NCBI RefSeq assembly: GCF_001187505.1
Contig: NZ_CP012150.1
Coordinates: 558,001 to 622,000 of the forward strand
Source of the DNA: Mycolicibacterium goodii
Lineage (GTDB): Bacteria; Actinomycetota; Actinomycetes; Mycobacteriales; Mycobacteriaceae
Length of the DNA stretch: 64,000 bases
Direction of reading: 5' to 3'
Positions 41,246 to 49,046 of the stretch are shown one piece after another. Numbering within the stretch: position 1 is the stretch's first letter; every line of letters starts with the position of its first letter. Both the position numbers and the translations under genes were made by a program. The notes beneath the pieces are model-generated. The model worked only from the letters and a program-made list of their open reading frames with translations. It searched no databases and was not told where the DNA came from.

Positions 41246-42285
41246 AGTTCTCGTTGTTCGTCCACATGGAGCGCTGGGACTCCTCGGTCACCCACCGCCA
41301 ACTGTTCGAGAATCTCACCGAACTGGCGTTGATGGCAGAAGCAGGCGGAATTTCGACGGTGTGGATCGGTGAGCACCATGCGATGGAGTACACGATCTCG
41401 CCGAGTCCGATGCCGTTGCTGGCCTATCTGGCCGCGCGAACCACCACCATCCGACTCGGTGCGGGAACCATCATCGCACCGTTCTGGAATCCGATCCGTG
41501 CCGCGGGCGAGTGTGCGCTGCTCGACGTGATCAGCAACGGCCGCATGGAGGTCGGGCTGGCACGCGGCGCCTATCAGATCGAGTTCGACCGGATGACCCC
41601 CGGTTTGTCGGCCGCCGATGGCGGCAAGCACCTGCGCGAACTGGTGCCTGCGGTGCGCAAGCTCTGGCAAGGCGACTATGCGCACGACGGGCAGATCTGG
41701 CAGTTCCCGACCGCGACGAGTGTGCCCAAGCCGGTGCAGCAGCCGACGCCGCCGATGTGGATCGCCGCGCGCGATCCCGACTCGCACGATTTCGCAGTTG
41801 CTCAGGGCTGCAACGTGATGGTGACGCCGTTGATGAAGGGCGATGAGGAGGTCGTCGATCTCAAACGCAAGTTCGACACCGCGGTCGCGAATCATCCCGA
41901 GGTGCCTCGACCGAAGTTGATGGTGTTGCGCCACACGCATGTTCACGCGCCGGAGGATCCCGACGGGTGGCGTCCGGCCGCTGCGGCGATCTCGAAGTTC
42001 TACCGCACGTTCGATGCGTGGTTCGGCAACAAGACCACCCCGGTCAACGGGTTCCTGGAACCCAGCCCGGAGTCGAAGTTCGCCGAACGTCCCGAGTTCG
42101 AGCTCGATTCGCTGCACCGGACGGCGATGATCGGCACCCCCGAGGAGGTCATCGAACGGCTGCGGTTCTACGCCGAACTGGGTGTGGATGAGTTCAGCTT
42201 CTGGTGCGACAACAGCTTGCCGCACGACGAGAAGCGCAAGTCGCTGGAGCTTTTCCTCAAAGAGGTTGTTCCGGCGTTCCAATGA
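41242..42285 (+). CDS. LLM-class flavin-dependent monooxygenase (TgnA-like candidate)
   Basis: The 347-aa protein is a bacterial-luciferase-like oxygenase. LTELALMAEAGGISTVWIGEHH, IRLGAGTIIAPFWNPIRAAGECALLDVISNGRMEVGLARGA and IGTPEEVIERLRFYAELGVDEFSFW match the family. It uses reduced FMN and O2; the flavin reductase across the divergent gap would supply it. TgnA cleaves the pyridinium ring of trigonelline. Together with BCCT, reductase, aldehyde dehydrogenase and hydrolase this set matches the trigonelline route. Confidence 0.85.
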   Translation: MKFSLFVHMERWDSSVTHRQLFENLTELALMAEAGGISTVWIGEHHAMEYTISPSPMPLLAYLAARTTTIRLGAGTIIAPFWNPIRAAGECALLDVISNGRMEVGLARGAYQIEFDRMTPGLSAADGGKHLRELVPAVRKLWQGDYAHDGQIWQFPTATSVPKPVQQPTPPMWIAARDPDSHDFAVAQGCNVMVTPLMKGDEEVVDLKRKFDTAVANHPEVPRPKLMVLRHTHVHAPEDPDGWRPAAAAISKFYRTFDAWFGNKTTPVNGFLEPSPESKFAERPEFELDSLHRTAMIGTPEEVIERLRFYAELGVDEFSFWCDNSLPHDEKRKSLELFLKEVVPAFQ

Positions 42286-42304
42286 GTTTCGACGAGGAGT
42301 GATC

Positions 42305-42643
42305 GTGAACGAGGTAGCCGACGCGGTCCGGATCACCGCAGCCGACCTGGCGGACGCTCAGCGCCGCAGTGCACGGCAACGGGCCGCAAGCCCGACGACC
42401 CCGGTGCTGCTCGACATCGAAGTGCTGATCGACCGCGACACCCGGTCGGCGTTCGACGCGCTGGCGGAGGTGCCGTCCGGCTCAGGCCTGCGCTACGTCG
42501 GCACGCCACGTGGGCTGGCGGGACTCATCGCCGACGTCCAACGCCTCGGCATCGCCGACGGCGTGGTCCTCAAGCCCCTCACCGAAAGCCCCGTGGCCGA
42601 TCTGATGCTCGAAGAACTCGTCCCCGGTCTCGCCGCCCGGTGA
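42305..42643 (+). CDS. small protein resembling the C-terminal part of LLM monooxygenases
   Basis: The 112-aa protein begins at GTG 42305 with GAGGAG close upstream. The second half (RYVGTPRGLAGLIADVQRLGIADGVVL and LEELVPGLAAR) resembles the C-terminal end of LLM-class oxygenases of the NtaA type. The first half (TPVLLDIEVLIDRDTRSAFDAL) matches the preceding strand of such enzymes. There is no N-terminal barrel, so it cannot be an enzyme by itself. It may be an accessory piece to the LLM protein encoded just upstream, or a gene remnant. Confidence 0.55.
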   Translation: MNEVADAVRITAADLADAQRRSARQRAASPTTPVLLDIEVLIDRDTRSAFDALAEVPSGSGLRYVGTPRGLAGLIADVQRLGIADGVVLKPLTESPVADLMLEELVPGLAAR

Positions 42644-42723
42644 GAGCGCTTCTGGCCGCCTACACTCGGCAAGCCAATTGAGATCTCACCGGTCCACGCG
42701 GCCGATCAAACGAGGAGGATGTC

Positions 42724-43191
42724 GTGGCGAAGATGATCGTTGTCTGCCAGGGTGACGAAAACACGCGGTTCGATCGGGACTACTACGCGACGACGCACCT
42801 GGCGTTGGCGATGGAATGTTGGGGTCCGTACGGCCTCGAGGCGGCGGATGCGTTCTATCCGGTCGGAGACGGCGACGGCTGGATGTCGATCGGGGTATAC
42901 CGTTTCCGCGAACGGGCGGATATCGACGCCGCGCTCGCTTCACCCGAGACCGCGCGGGTGATGGCCGACGTCAAGAATTTCACCGATACGTCGAGCGTCG
43001 TCCGGAGCATCTTCGCCCCCAACGACCCCAAGTCCGGACCCGACGCCGACTACCTTCAGAAGCAGCAGCAGTGCCTTGAGCGCATGCCGCATGATGCGGC
43101 AAGTCGGCAAGAGATCTACACCAGCAAGCCCACCAGTCCTCCCGCCCCAGAGCCGGCGGTACCCGGATGGCCAGAAGCCCCAATCCAGTAG
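42724..43191 (+). CDS. EthD-like protein with a foreign lipoprotein-like C-terminal tail
   Basis: Residues 1-100 (KMIVVCQGDENTRFDRDYY, TTHLALAMECWGP, GDGWMSIGVYRFRERADIDAALASPE) form an EthD/dimeric alpha-beta-barrel domain. The last 50 residues are unlike EthD. They share the pattern C-x4-P-x4-RQ...P...PGWP with the lipoproteins at 43720 and 48456, and 14 identical bases (43162-43175 and 44521-44534). The gene appears to be a fusion created by deletion in a lipoprotein array. GTG 42724 has GAGGAGGAT upstream. Either half could still be functional. Confidence 0.6.
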   Translation: MAKMIVVCQGDENTRFDRDYYATTHLALAMECWGPYGLEAADAFYPVGDGDGWMSIGVYRFRERADIDAALASPETARVMADVKNFTDTSSVVRSIFAPNDPKSGPDADYLQKQQQCLERMPHDAASRQEIYTSKPTSPPAPEPAVPGWPEAPIQ

Positions 43192-43695
43192 ACCGCCATA
43201 TGCCGAGCTGACACACATGACAGATGTGCGTGAAAACCACCGGGTCCTCCGCGAAACGCTACCCGACGAGTCACTCGACGGGTTCCGGCGTGACGGGTTG
43301 TTCGGCGACGAACTCTTGGACGCCGGATTCAACGTCTTCGGGCTGTTGTGCAGGCGCGAGGGCTTGAGCCGCCGAACCGCAGCCCGGTCCGCGAAATCCG
43401 GACGCGGACATCCAGCTGCTGGCGACGGGCATTGGCTGGCTGATACCCATGAACACGCCCCGCCCGTGACCCTGTCGCCGTCGGTTCGTGTCGTGAAGGG
43501 CTGATGGCATCGGCGATACTTATGGACTGACAGGCTTGGCGAGGGGGTTTTCGTGGGAGCGCTTGACAAGTTCCACTCGAGTGGAAAAACGCCCACCAGA
43601 CGTACTGACAAGGCGTGCCCATTAACGAGTCCCAGTTCGACCGCCACCAACGAGCGGGACTGTGAACGCAAAACGCTCGCGCGGAAATTCCTCCG
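43192..43695. other. 504-bp stretch without a convincing gene
   Basis: Short ORFs are present on both strands but none has a ribosome site or recognisable protein. It could hold a decayed gene. The only clear element is the TTCCACTCGAGTGGAA palindrome near its right end. Confidence 0.4.
43563..43586. promoter_or_regulatory. TTGACA box followed by a perfect 16-bp palindrome
   Basis: TTGACA (43563-68) is followed two bases later by TTCCACTCGAGTGGAA (43571-86), which is self-complementary. No good -10 follows, so this is either an operator upstream of the lipoprotein gene or a palindrome of unknown role. Confidence 0.4.
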
Positions 43696-43719
43696 ATGAG
43701 ATCGCCAGACAATATGAGA

Positions 43720-44550
43720 ATGTCGCTGGCAAATAGGGGGCGCGCAGCGACCATCGTTTTCGCACTCGTTCTTGCGGTGACGGTATCGGGTTGCGACCTT
43801 TCTACTCCGGCAGAGCCATCGCACACCACGTCGGATCGGATGGAGAATCAAAGCTTCCAGTGGACCGCGAGTTCCGGAATCTCGGTAACCGAGGGGCTAG
43901 CGGTGCCGATTCGCGCCTATCTCGAGTCGTGGTCGGTCGTCCAAAGTTCCGGCACGCTGGACTCTGCATATCCGGGCTTCGGCAGCGCGATTGACAACCA
44001 TTCGGACTCAGAACCATCCATATTCGAGAGGCTTTTGAAACCGGACGCGCCCGGTCATGCTCCGGAGATCACGACTGTTGGAAATAGAAGGTACTTGATC
44101 AGTAGTATCGATCAAACTGATGGGCAACTCACAGCACTTGTATGCGACTATCGATATGGGCTGGCCAACCAGAATCCAAACGGAACTTTCTCAAGCGTCG
44201 CAGAAAAGACAAATAAGGACATTGGAATCGACGCGTACCTGATTAGGCTCAAAGCACCCGACGGTGGGCATTCACTGCACCCTCTGCCGCCACAAGAAGG
44301 ACCCGCTTCAAGGCCTGCTGTCGATGTTTTCGCAGGCTGGGAAGTAACCGGTTTCCTTAACAGGTTTCTCGAATATGATTCTCAATTCCATCAGGTGTGG
44401 CCAACGTACCGGCAGGATGCGCAATTCTGTGTTGACATGGCACCTGATTCTCCCGATCGTCAAGACTTTCTGAGAACCGGAGAACATCCCCGGACCGATT
44501 TCCCCACCGGTCCGCTTGTTCCCGGATGGCCAGACGGGCGAAGCCAGTGA
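43720..44550 (+). CDS. predicted secreted lipoprotein, family ending in PGWP
   Basis: The 276-aa protein has a signal peptide (MSLANRGRAATIVFALVLAVTVSGC) with a lipobox VSGC, so it is anchored outside the membrane. The mature part has WTASSGISVTEGLAVPIRAYLESW, YPGF, ITALVCDYRYG-like strand and the tail RTDFPTGPLVPGWP. The same family contains the disrupted gene at 45733/48456. I do not know its function. ATG 43720 begins a typical signal peptide; in-frame ATG 43696 and 43714 are also possible. The gene is visibly richer in A and T than its neighbours, suggesting transfer or relaxed selection. Confidence 0.7.
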   Translation: MSLANRGRAATIVFALVLAVTVSGCDLSTPAEPSHTTSDRMENQSFQWTASSGISVTEGLAVPIRAYLESWSVVQSSGTLDSAYPGFGSAIDNHSDSEPSIFERLLKPDAPGHAPEITTVGNRRYLISSIDQTDGQLTALVCDYRYGLANQNPNGTFSSVAEKTNKDIGIDAYLIRLKAPDGGHSLHPLPPQEGPASRPAVDVFAGWEVTGFLNRFLEYDSQFHQVWPTYRQDAQFCVDMAPDSPDRQDFLRTGEHPRTDFPTGPLVPGWPDGRSQ

Positions 44551-44629
44551 CGGTGGTTTGGTCGTACGAGCGACACGCCTGACAGTTAGAGGCGATCGGG
44601 GCACTCATCTGGAGAGGGGCCGAAACCAA

Positions 44630-45586
44630 GTGGTGAGGAAAGCAAGCCGCAGATGGTGGGCAGGGCTCACGGTTACGGCGGCGCTGTGCTCCTGCAGTTC
44701 GAATGCGCCGGACCTGTCGACCCCGGTGACTCCGGAGACAGCCCACGACCGCCTTACCAGTTCGGACGGCAACACCTTTCTCGAAGAGATCAGCACCTAT
44801 AAATGGTCCGATGGCGGTCAAGCGGCTGCCTCGTACTTCGACTGGATACCGCGAGAAGCTCAATCATCCGATCCGACGACCTCGCAACAGGCCGGCGAGA
44901 CTGCGCATACTCTCGCAGTGTTCCTAGCCGACCACCGGGAGACGTTAGAAGCAGTCCCTGACGGCTTGTTTGGCGTACGCAAGGCTCCGGTCGGAGAGGT
45001 CAACCCACAGTTGGTGGCGGCGTACGCGGCAGCACTCATCCCCTATCTACCAGCGATCGCCGGATCTGACGATTCGCCAGGGTTCCCCCCGTTCGAACAC
45101 TCGACACCGGAAGATTTCGCGAAGGCAGGAAACGTGTTTGCCGTAATCGCAACGAATTCAGACTCCGGACGCGAGTTCATCGATCAAGCGCGCGAAGACG
45201 CCAACGGCATCGCTGCAACGGCCACTCGCGACGCCTGCGTACCTGTGTCTGCCAAGAATGTCGACTCAGCCGTCCTTCGGACAGCCGGCGCCCTTGCCGG
45301 CCTTGCGGACAGCATGAGTAACGAAGAAGACAGTCCAAAGCCGCACCAAGTCTCGGACGATATCAGCTTCACGATGGCAGCTGCGTGCGTTGCCGCAGAC
45401 CCACCGCCTTCCTCCACCCCGATCGCGAACTACATGAGCTCAGGAAAGCTGTTGACGCCGCAGGAAGTGCTCCAGCAGAGAAACGAAGGACTGGAAGATT
45501 ACTACCAAAGCCTGCGGGACTACCTGGCCGTCCGCAATATCGAAATCGAGCCCTACCTGACGTGGTACGACAAAGCGAAAGGCTGA
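44630..45586 (+). CDS. predicted secreted lipoprotein, unknown family
   Basis: The 318-aa protein has a short signal peptide ending in a Cys-rich lipobox (RRWWAGLTVTAALCSCSS). The mature part is helical and acidic, with NPQLVAAYAAALIPYLPAIAGSDD and C-terminal LRDYLAVRNIEIEPYLTWYDK. Two internal Cys (DACVP, AAACVAAD) may pair. It is not related to the preceding lipoprotein by visible motifs but lies in the same cassette. GTG 44630 or 44633 may start it; GGAGAGG is 12-15 bases before. Confidence 0.65.
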   Translation: MVRKASRRWWAGLTVTAALCSCSSNAPDLSTPVTPETAHDRLTSSDGNTFLEEISTYKWSDGGQAAASYFDWIPREAQSSDPTTSQQAGETAHTLAVFLADHRETLEAVPDGLFGVRKAPVGEVNPQLVAAYAAALIPYLPAIAGSDDSPGFPPFEHSTPEDFAKAGNVFAVIATNSDSGREFIDQAREDANGIAATATRDACVPVSAKNVDSAVLRTAGALAGLADSMSNEEDSPKPHQVSDDISFTMAAACVAADPPPSSTPIANYMSSGKLLTPQEVLQQRNEGLEDYYQSLRDYLAVRNIEIEPYLTWYDKAKG

Positions 45587-45589
45587 CTG

Positions 45590-45730
45590 ATGGCCACGGG
45601 CACGCACACCGCCACGAACCCCGCCACGAACGTTCACCACCGATCGGGACCCCAGCGGAGCCTGGTCGCGAACCCAGTCGACGACATCACGCAACGCTAC
45701 GAGCAACTTACGAAAGTGCCGAATCCCTAA
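45590..45730 (+). CDS. 46-aa ORF between two lipoprotein genes
   Basis: ATG three bases after the upstream stop and TAA two bases before the next ATG leave almost no gap, as in a tightly packed operon. The peptide is polar (starts MATGTHTATNPATNVHHR) without a membrane helix. No family is recognised. Tight packing is the only evidence for a real gene. Confidence 0.4.
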   Translation: MATGTHTATNPATNVHHRSGPQRSLVANPVDDITQRYEQLTKVPNP

Positions 45731-45732
45731 CG

Positions 45733-46089
45733 ATGTACGCCTATCCCGCTTCGCGTGTCATCGGTGCTGTCTTCTTACTGCTGTTGACGGGTTGCACACC
45801 GACAACGCCTGAATCGATCCCGCAGCCATCTCGGGCACCGGCCATCGAACGATGGGGAGGCCTGATGAGTGACGCGCGAGAAGCGTGGAGCGCCGAAGCT
45901 GGCATCGACCTCGTCACCGGCCCAGCCGTCGTAGTGCGTGCCTACCGCGAATCCGTCGAACTTGCCCAAGCAATGGGTAACGAGGAGTACGTATACCCTG
46001 GCTTCGCACGCGCAGTGCTGCCTAACGAACCGGAGAGTCCTCAGATGAGCGCCTGGGACCGCTGGCCAACTGACGAGGCTCAGCGAAAG
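45733..46089 (+). pseudogene. 5' part of a lipoprotein gene interrupted by an IS21 element
   Basis: The fragment encodes a signal peptide with lipobox (VIGAVFLLLLTGC), then VVVRAYRESVELAQAMGNEEYVYPGFARAV, a paralogue of the protein at 43720 (VPIRAYLESW...AYPGFGSAI). The frame runs into the IS left end and stops at 46125. Joined to 48456-48974 it forms one continuous frame of 291 codons. Confidence 0.8.
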
Positions 46090-46132
46090 TGCTCAGAGTT
46101 GATCGGTGAAGGTGCTCACCTGTGAGCTGGGT

Positions 46133-46972
46133 TCACTGTAGTGGTTGTCGGGTTCCGGTGGTTGCTTTGCGGAGGTTCTCGGATCGGGCGTGGTGGTCGC
46201 GAAGGCGGTAGGAGTTGCCGTCGAGGTTGAGCACGACTGAGCGGTGCAGGAGCCGGTCGAGCATCGCGGCGGCCACGGTGGTATCGCCAAGGACCTCACC
46301 CCATTCGCCGACGCCTCGATTGGTGGTTATCACGATCGAGGTCTTCATATAGCGTTGCGCCACAACCTGAAACAACGCCGAGGCAGCCTCGCCGGGCAAT
46401 GGGAGATAGCCCAGTTCGTCGATCACCAGCAGCGTCGGCCCGGCGTAAAACCGCATGGTGGTGGCCCAGCGTCCCTCGATCGCCGCGCGGTGACACCGTG
46501 CGGCAAGGTCGGCGGCGGTGGTGAAGTAGGTGCGATATCCAGCGTGAGCAGCCGCGCGGGCCAACCCCACCGACAGATGTGTCTTGCCGACCCCTGGTGG
46601 TCCGATGAGCAGCACGTTGGTGGCGGTCTCGAGATAGCGGCAGGTGCCGAGCTCGGCGATGAGCTTGCGGTCCAGTCCGGGGGCGGCGTCGTAGTCGAAG
46701 TCCTCCAGGGAGGCTGGGGTGGGCAGGCAGGCGAACCGCAACCGGCCGGCCAGACGGCGGGCCTCGGTGGCTTCAACCTCGATCGACAGCAGTTGCTCCA
46801 GGGCGGCGGTCATCGAGGTGCCCTCGGCCTGAGCGCGGTCGAGCACCGAGGGCAGCGCTTCGGCGGCGTCGTGGAGTTTGAGCACGGCCAGATGGCCACG
46901 CAGGCGTTGGTAGAGGCTGGCTTGGGCGGCGGTGCTGGGCGTGGGCACCGCATCCGAAGTAGTGGTGGTCAT
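46133..46972 (-). CDS. istB: IstB-type transposition helper ATPase
   Basis: The 279-aa AAA-type ATPase has Walker A GPPGVGKTH, Walker B LLVIDELGYLPL, sensor ITTNRGVGEWGEVLGD and the C-terminal RLLHRSVVLNLDGNSYRLR typical of IstB. It forms oligomers on target DNA and stimulates IstA. Start overlaps the istA stop by ATGA. Intact, so the element may still move. Confidence 0.9.
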   Translation of the reverse strand: MTTTTSDAVPTPSTAAQASLYQRLRGHLAVLKLHDAAEALPSVLDRAQAEGTSMTAALEQLLSIEVEATEARRLAGRLRFACLPTPASLEDFDYDAAPGLDRKLIAELGTCRYLETATNVLLIGPPGVGKTHLSVGLARAAAHAGYRTYFTTAADLAARCHRAAIEGRWATTMRFYAGPTLLVIDELGYLPLPGEAASALFQVVAQRYMKTSIVITTNRGVGEWGEVLGDTTVAAAMLDRLLHRSVVLNLDGNSYRLRDHHARSENLRKATTGTRQPLQ

Positions 46973-48336
46973 GACAAGGTGTTCCTTCCGCGGGCGGCGC
47001 GTTCGTAGGTGGACAGATCGATCACGGTCGTCGGTGCGCCGAGAGTGTCGACTGTTATTGCTGATTCAGGATCAGAGGTGTTGAGCCGCAATACTTCTGC
47101 GGCTGCCAACGCAGCTGGCCCGGGTGGGATGCGTTCCTTGCGGCGATGGGCTCGCCCACCGGTGGCGGCGGCGGTCATCGCCAGCTGATCCAAGGCGACG
47201 ACGTGGCCGTGATCGCGGACCATCACCCCGGCGCCGTCGGCGGCCAACCGGTGGCGGGCGATGGTGATCTGGGAGGCGGTGACGATGTCGATGACGTCAG
47301 ATCCCAGCACGTGGGTGATGCTGACCGTCGCCGACGCCAACTCCGGGGGCACCGAGTAGCGGTTACCCCGGTAGGAGACCATGGCCTGCCGTGACACTGT
47401 GCGGTCCTCGCTGAGGATCAGCGGATAAGCGACATCGGGCAGCGGCGCCAAGGGCTCGGTGGCAGCCAGAGCGGCCACCGATAGCTTGCCGTCGTCAGTG
47501 GGCCGCAGCCGGGCATCGGCACGGACTCGACAGAAGTCGTCGAGGCGATCTTGGGCCTGTTCGACCGTGAGGTCATCAGAAAGGTTGCGCCACCACCGCT
47601 GGGCGGCAGTGTGATTGGCCTTCTCGACCACACCTTTGCGGTTGCCTCGCTTGGGTGGGCAGATCGCCACCATCACCCCGTAATGCTTGGCCACCCCGGC
47701 GAACGACGCGGTGACCCGGCCCGAGCCAGGATCGCAGACCGTCGCCATGCGATCGAAGCGCCAGGTGCGGGTCAGTCCACCCAGTTTGCGCGAGATCCGG
47801 TCCAGACCGTCCACGAGGTGCGGTTGGGTCATCGCCGGCGCCAACACTGCCCGCCAGCGACTGGAATACGCCAGCGACCCGACCAGCAGATGCGCCATTG
47901 CGCCCCACCCCCATGAGGCGGGTGGGTTGGGCAGATCAAGCCAGTCCCATTGGGTTTCGTCCCCGGGCGGGTGATCGATGACGGAGTTGGCGCGGTCGGC
48001 GGGGTTGGCGCAGTCCGGGCAGTGCGGGCGCAGGTTTCGGGCCCGGATCTGGCGGGTCAGCGTCGGATACGACATCGCGTAACCCAGGTCTTCGAGTTCG
48101 TCGCACAGCGTGCGGGCCCACAGGTGCGGGTCCTCGGTCAATCGGGCGGTGACGTAAGCGACGAACGGTTCAAACGGATCAACGGCGGCCGGTTTGCGCA
48201 CGCCCGGGGTGGTGACACCGTTGAGGTAGTTGCGGACCGTTCGGCGGTTCTTGTTCGTGTGACGGGCAATGGCCGAGATCGACCAGCCTCGTTTACGTAG
48301 GGCGTGTATCTCCAAGTCGTCCTCCCATGTGAGCAT
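46969..48336 (-). CDS. istA: IstA-type transposase
   Basis: The 455-aa protein has an N-terminal helix-turn-helix (RGWSISAIARHTNKNRRTVRNYL), a DDE/RNase H-like core beginning at ETQWDWLDLP, and a C-terminal SH3-like Mu-type segment (VSYRGNRYSVPPELA, VSITHVLG). It cuts and joins the IS ends. The reading frame is intact. It starts 85 bp inside the right terminal repeat. Confidence 0.9.
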   Translation of the reverse strand: MLTWEDDLEIHALRKRGWSISAIARHTNKNRRTVRNYLNGVTTPGVRKPAAVDPFEPFVAYVTARLTEDPHLWARTLCDELEDLGYAMSYPTLTRQIRARNLRPHCPDCANPADRANSVIDHPPGDETQWDWLDLPNPPASWGWGAMAHLLVGSLAYSSRWRAVLAPAMTQPHLVDGLDRISRKLGGLTRTWRFDRMATVCDPGSGRVTASFAGVAKHYGVMVAICPPKRGNRKGVVEKANHTAAQRWWRNLSDDLTVEQAQDRLDDFCRVRADARLRPTDDGKLSVAALAATEPLAPLPDVAYPLILSEDRTVSRQAMVSYRGNRYSVPPELASATVSITHVLGSDVIDIVTASQITIARHRLAADGAGVMVRDHGHVVALDQLAMTAAATGGRAHRRKERIPPGPAALAAAEVLRLNTSDPESAITVDTLGAPTTVIDLSTYERAARGRNTLS

Positions 48337-48455
48337 GAGAAAGCGGGTCTCCTTCAGATAACTGGTGCGTGGTCAGAGACCACCAGCATCGAAGGAGACC
48401 CGCCCTCATCGGCGGAGCCACACAGGTGAGCACTTTCGGTGAGCAGAACTGAGCA

Positions 48456-48974
48456 TTTTCAATGAGCGCCGTCACAACAGTTGCAACACCTGAAACGCGA
48501 CCTCTATTCGGGACATTGACGTCGCATATATTGGGAATCGATCGCTCCGGCCGCGACGTGACGGCAGTCGTTTGTTCGTACACATACGCCACCGCAACCG
48601 AGAAGGACCCAGGCAAGTTCGTTAGCCGGGTAGCACTGTCCCCCAGCCCGAATGCGGGTATTTCCGCGTATATGGTCAAACTGCTCGCACCCGAGCAGGA
48701 AATGTCTTCGCTGCCTGAACAGAAGGGGCCGGAGCCCGCTCCCATTGGTGACGTCTTCGGAGGTTGGACGATCACCGGCTCTCTGAACACGTTCGCCTAC
48801 AACCATTTGGACCTCGTACGAGAGTGGCCGTCATTCGAATCCGACTTGGCCACGTGCGTTGACAGGGCCCCTGACCCACCGGAGCGCCGACAGTTTCTCA
48901 TCACGGGTTCGCATCCACGGTCGGACTTCCCAACAGGTCCCGCAACGCCGGGCTGGCCTGCTGAGTCACGCTGA
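48456..48974 (+). pseudogene. 3' part of the lipoprotein gene interrupted by IS21
   Basis: The fragment encodes the C-terminal half (SHILGIDRSGRDVTAVVCSY, ISAYMVKLLAPEQEMSSLPE, FGGWTITGSLNTF, HPRSDFPTGPATPGWP), aligned along its length with the intact paralogue at 43720. Position 48456 joins in frame to 46089 once the IS is removed. ATG 48462 could allow translation of this half, but it lacks a signal peptide. Confidence 0.8.
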
Positions 48975-49046
48975 CGGAGTCCGCTATGCCGTGTTCGTAT
49001 GGCCGCGTACGGGCGATCCGCGATGTCAGCTGCGAGCGTGGCCTCG

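Larger units (their letters stand above)
46090..48455. mobile_element. IS21-family insertion sequence
   Basis: The element is 2366 bp with terminal inverted repeats of 35 bp (46090-46124 and 48421-48455; 27 of 35 match). Each end begins with TGCTCAG and has a second TGCTCACC copy 23 bases in, as in the multiple end repeats of IS21 elements. It carries istA and istB, overlapping by four bases on the minus strand. No target duplication is visible. It splits a lipoprotein gene. Confidence 0.85.

Noticed and set aside
39538..42336. 932-codon minus-strand frame across the aldehyde dehydrogenase and LLM genes
   Set aside because: It lies entirely opposite genes with clear catalytic motifs and has no recognisable domain.
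43076..43504. 142-codon plus-strand frame after the EthD-like gene
   Set aside because: No ribosome site, no recognisable protein, and the first part overlaps the EthD-like tail.
46081..46089. Possible target duplication of the IS21 element
   Set aside because: The bases flanking the two ends (GCGAAAG and TTTTCAA) do not match, so no duplication can be claimed.
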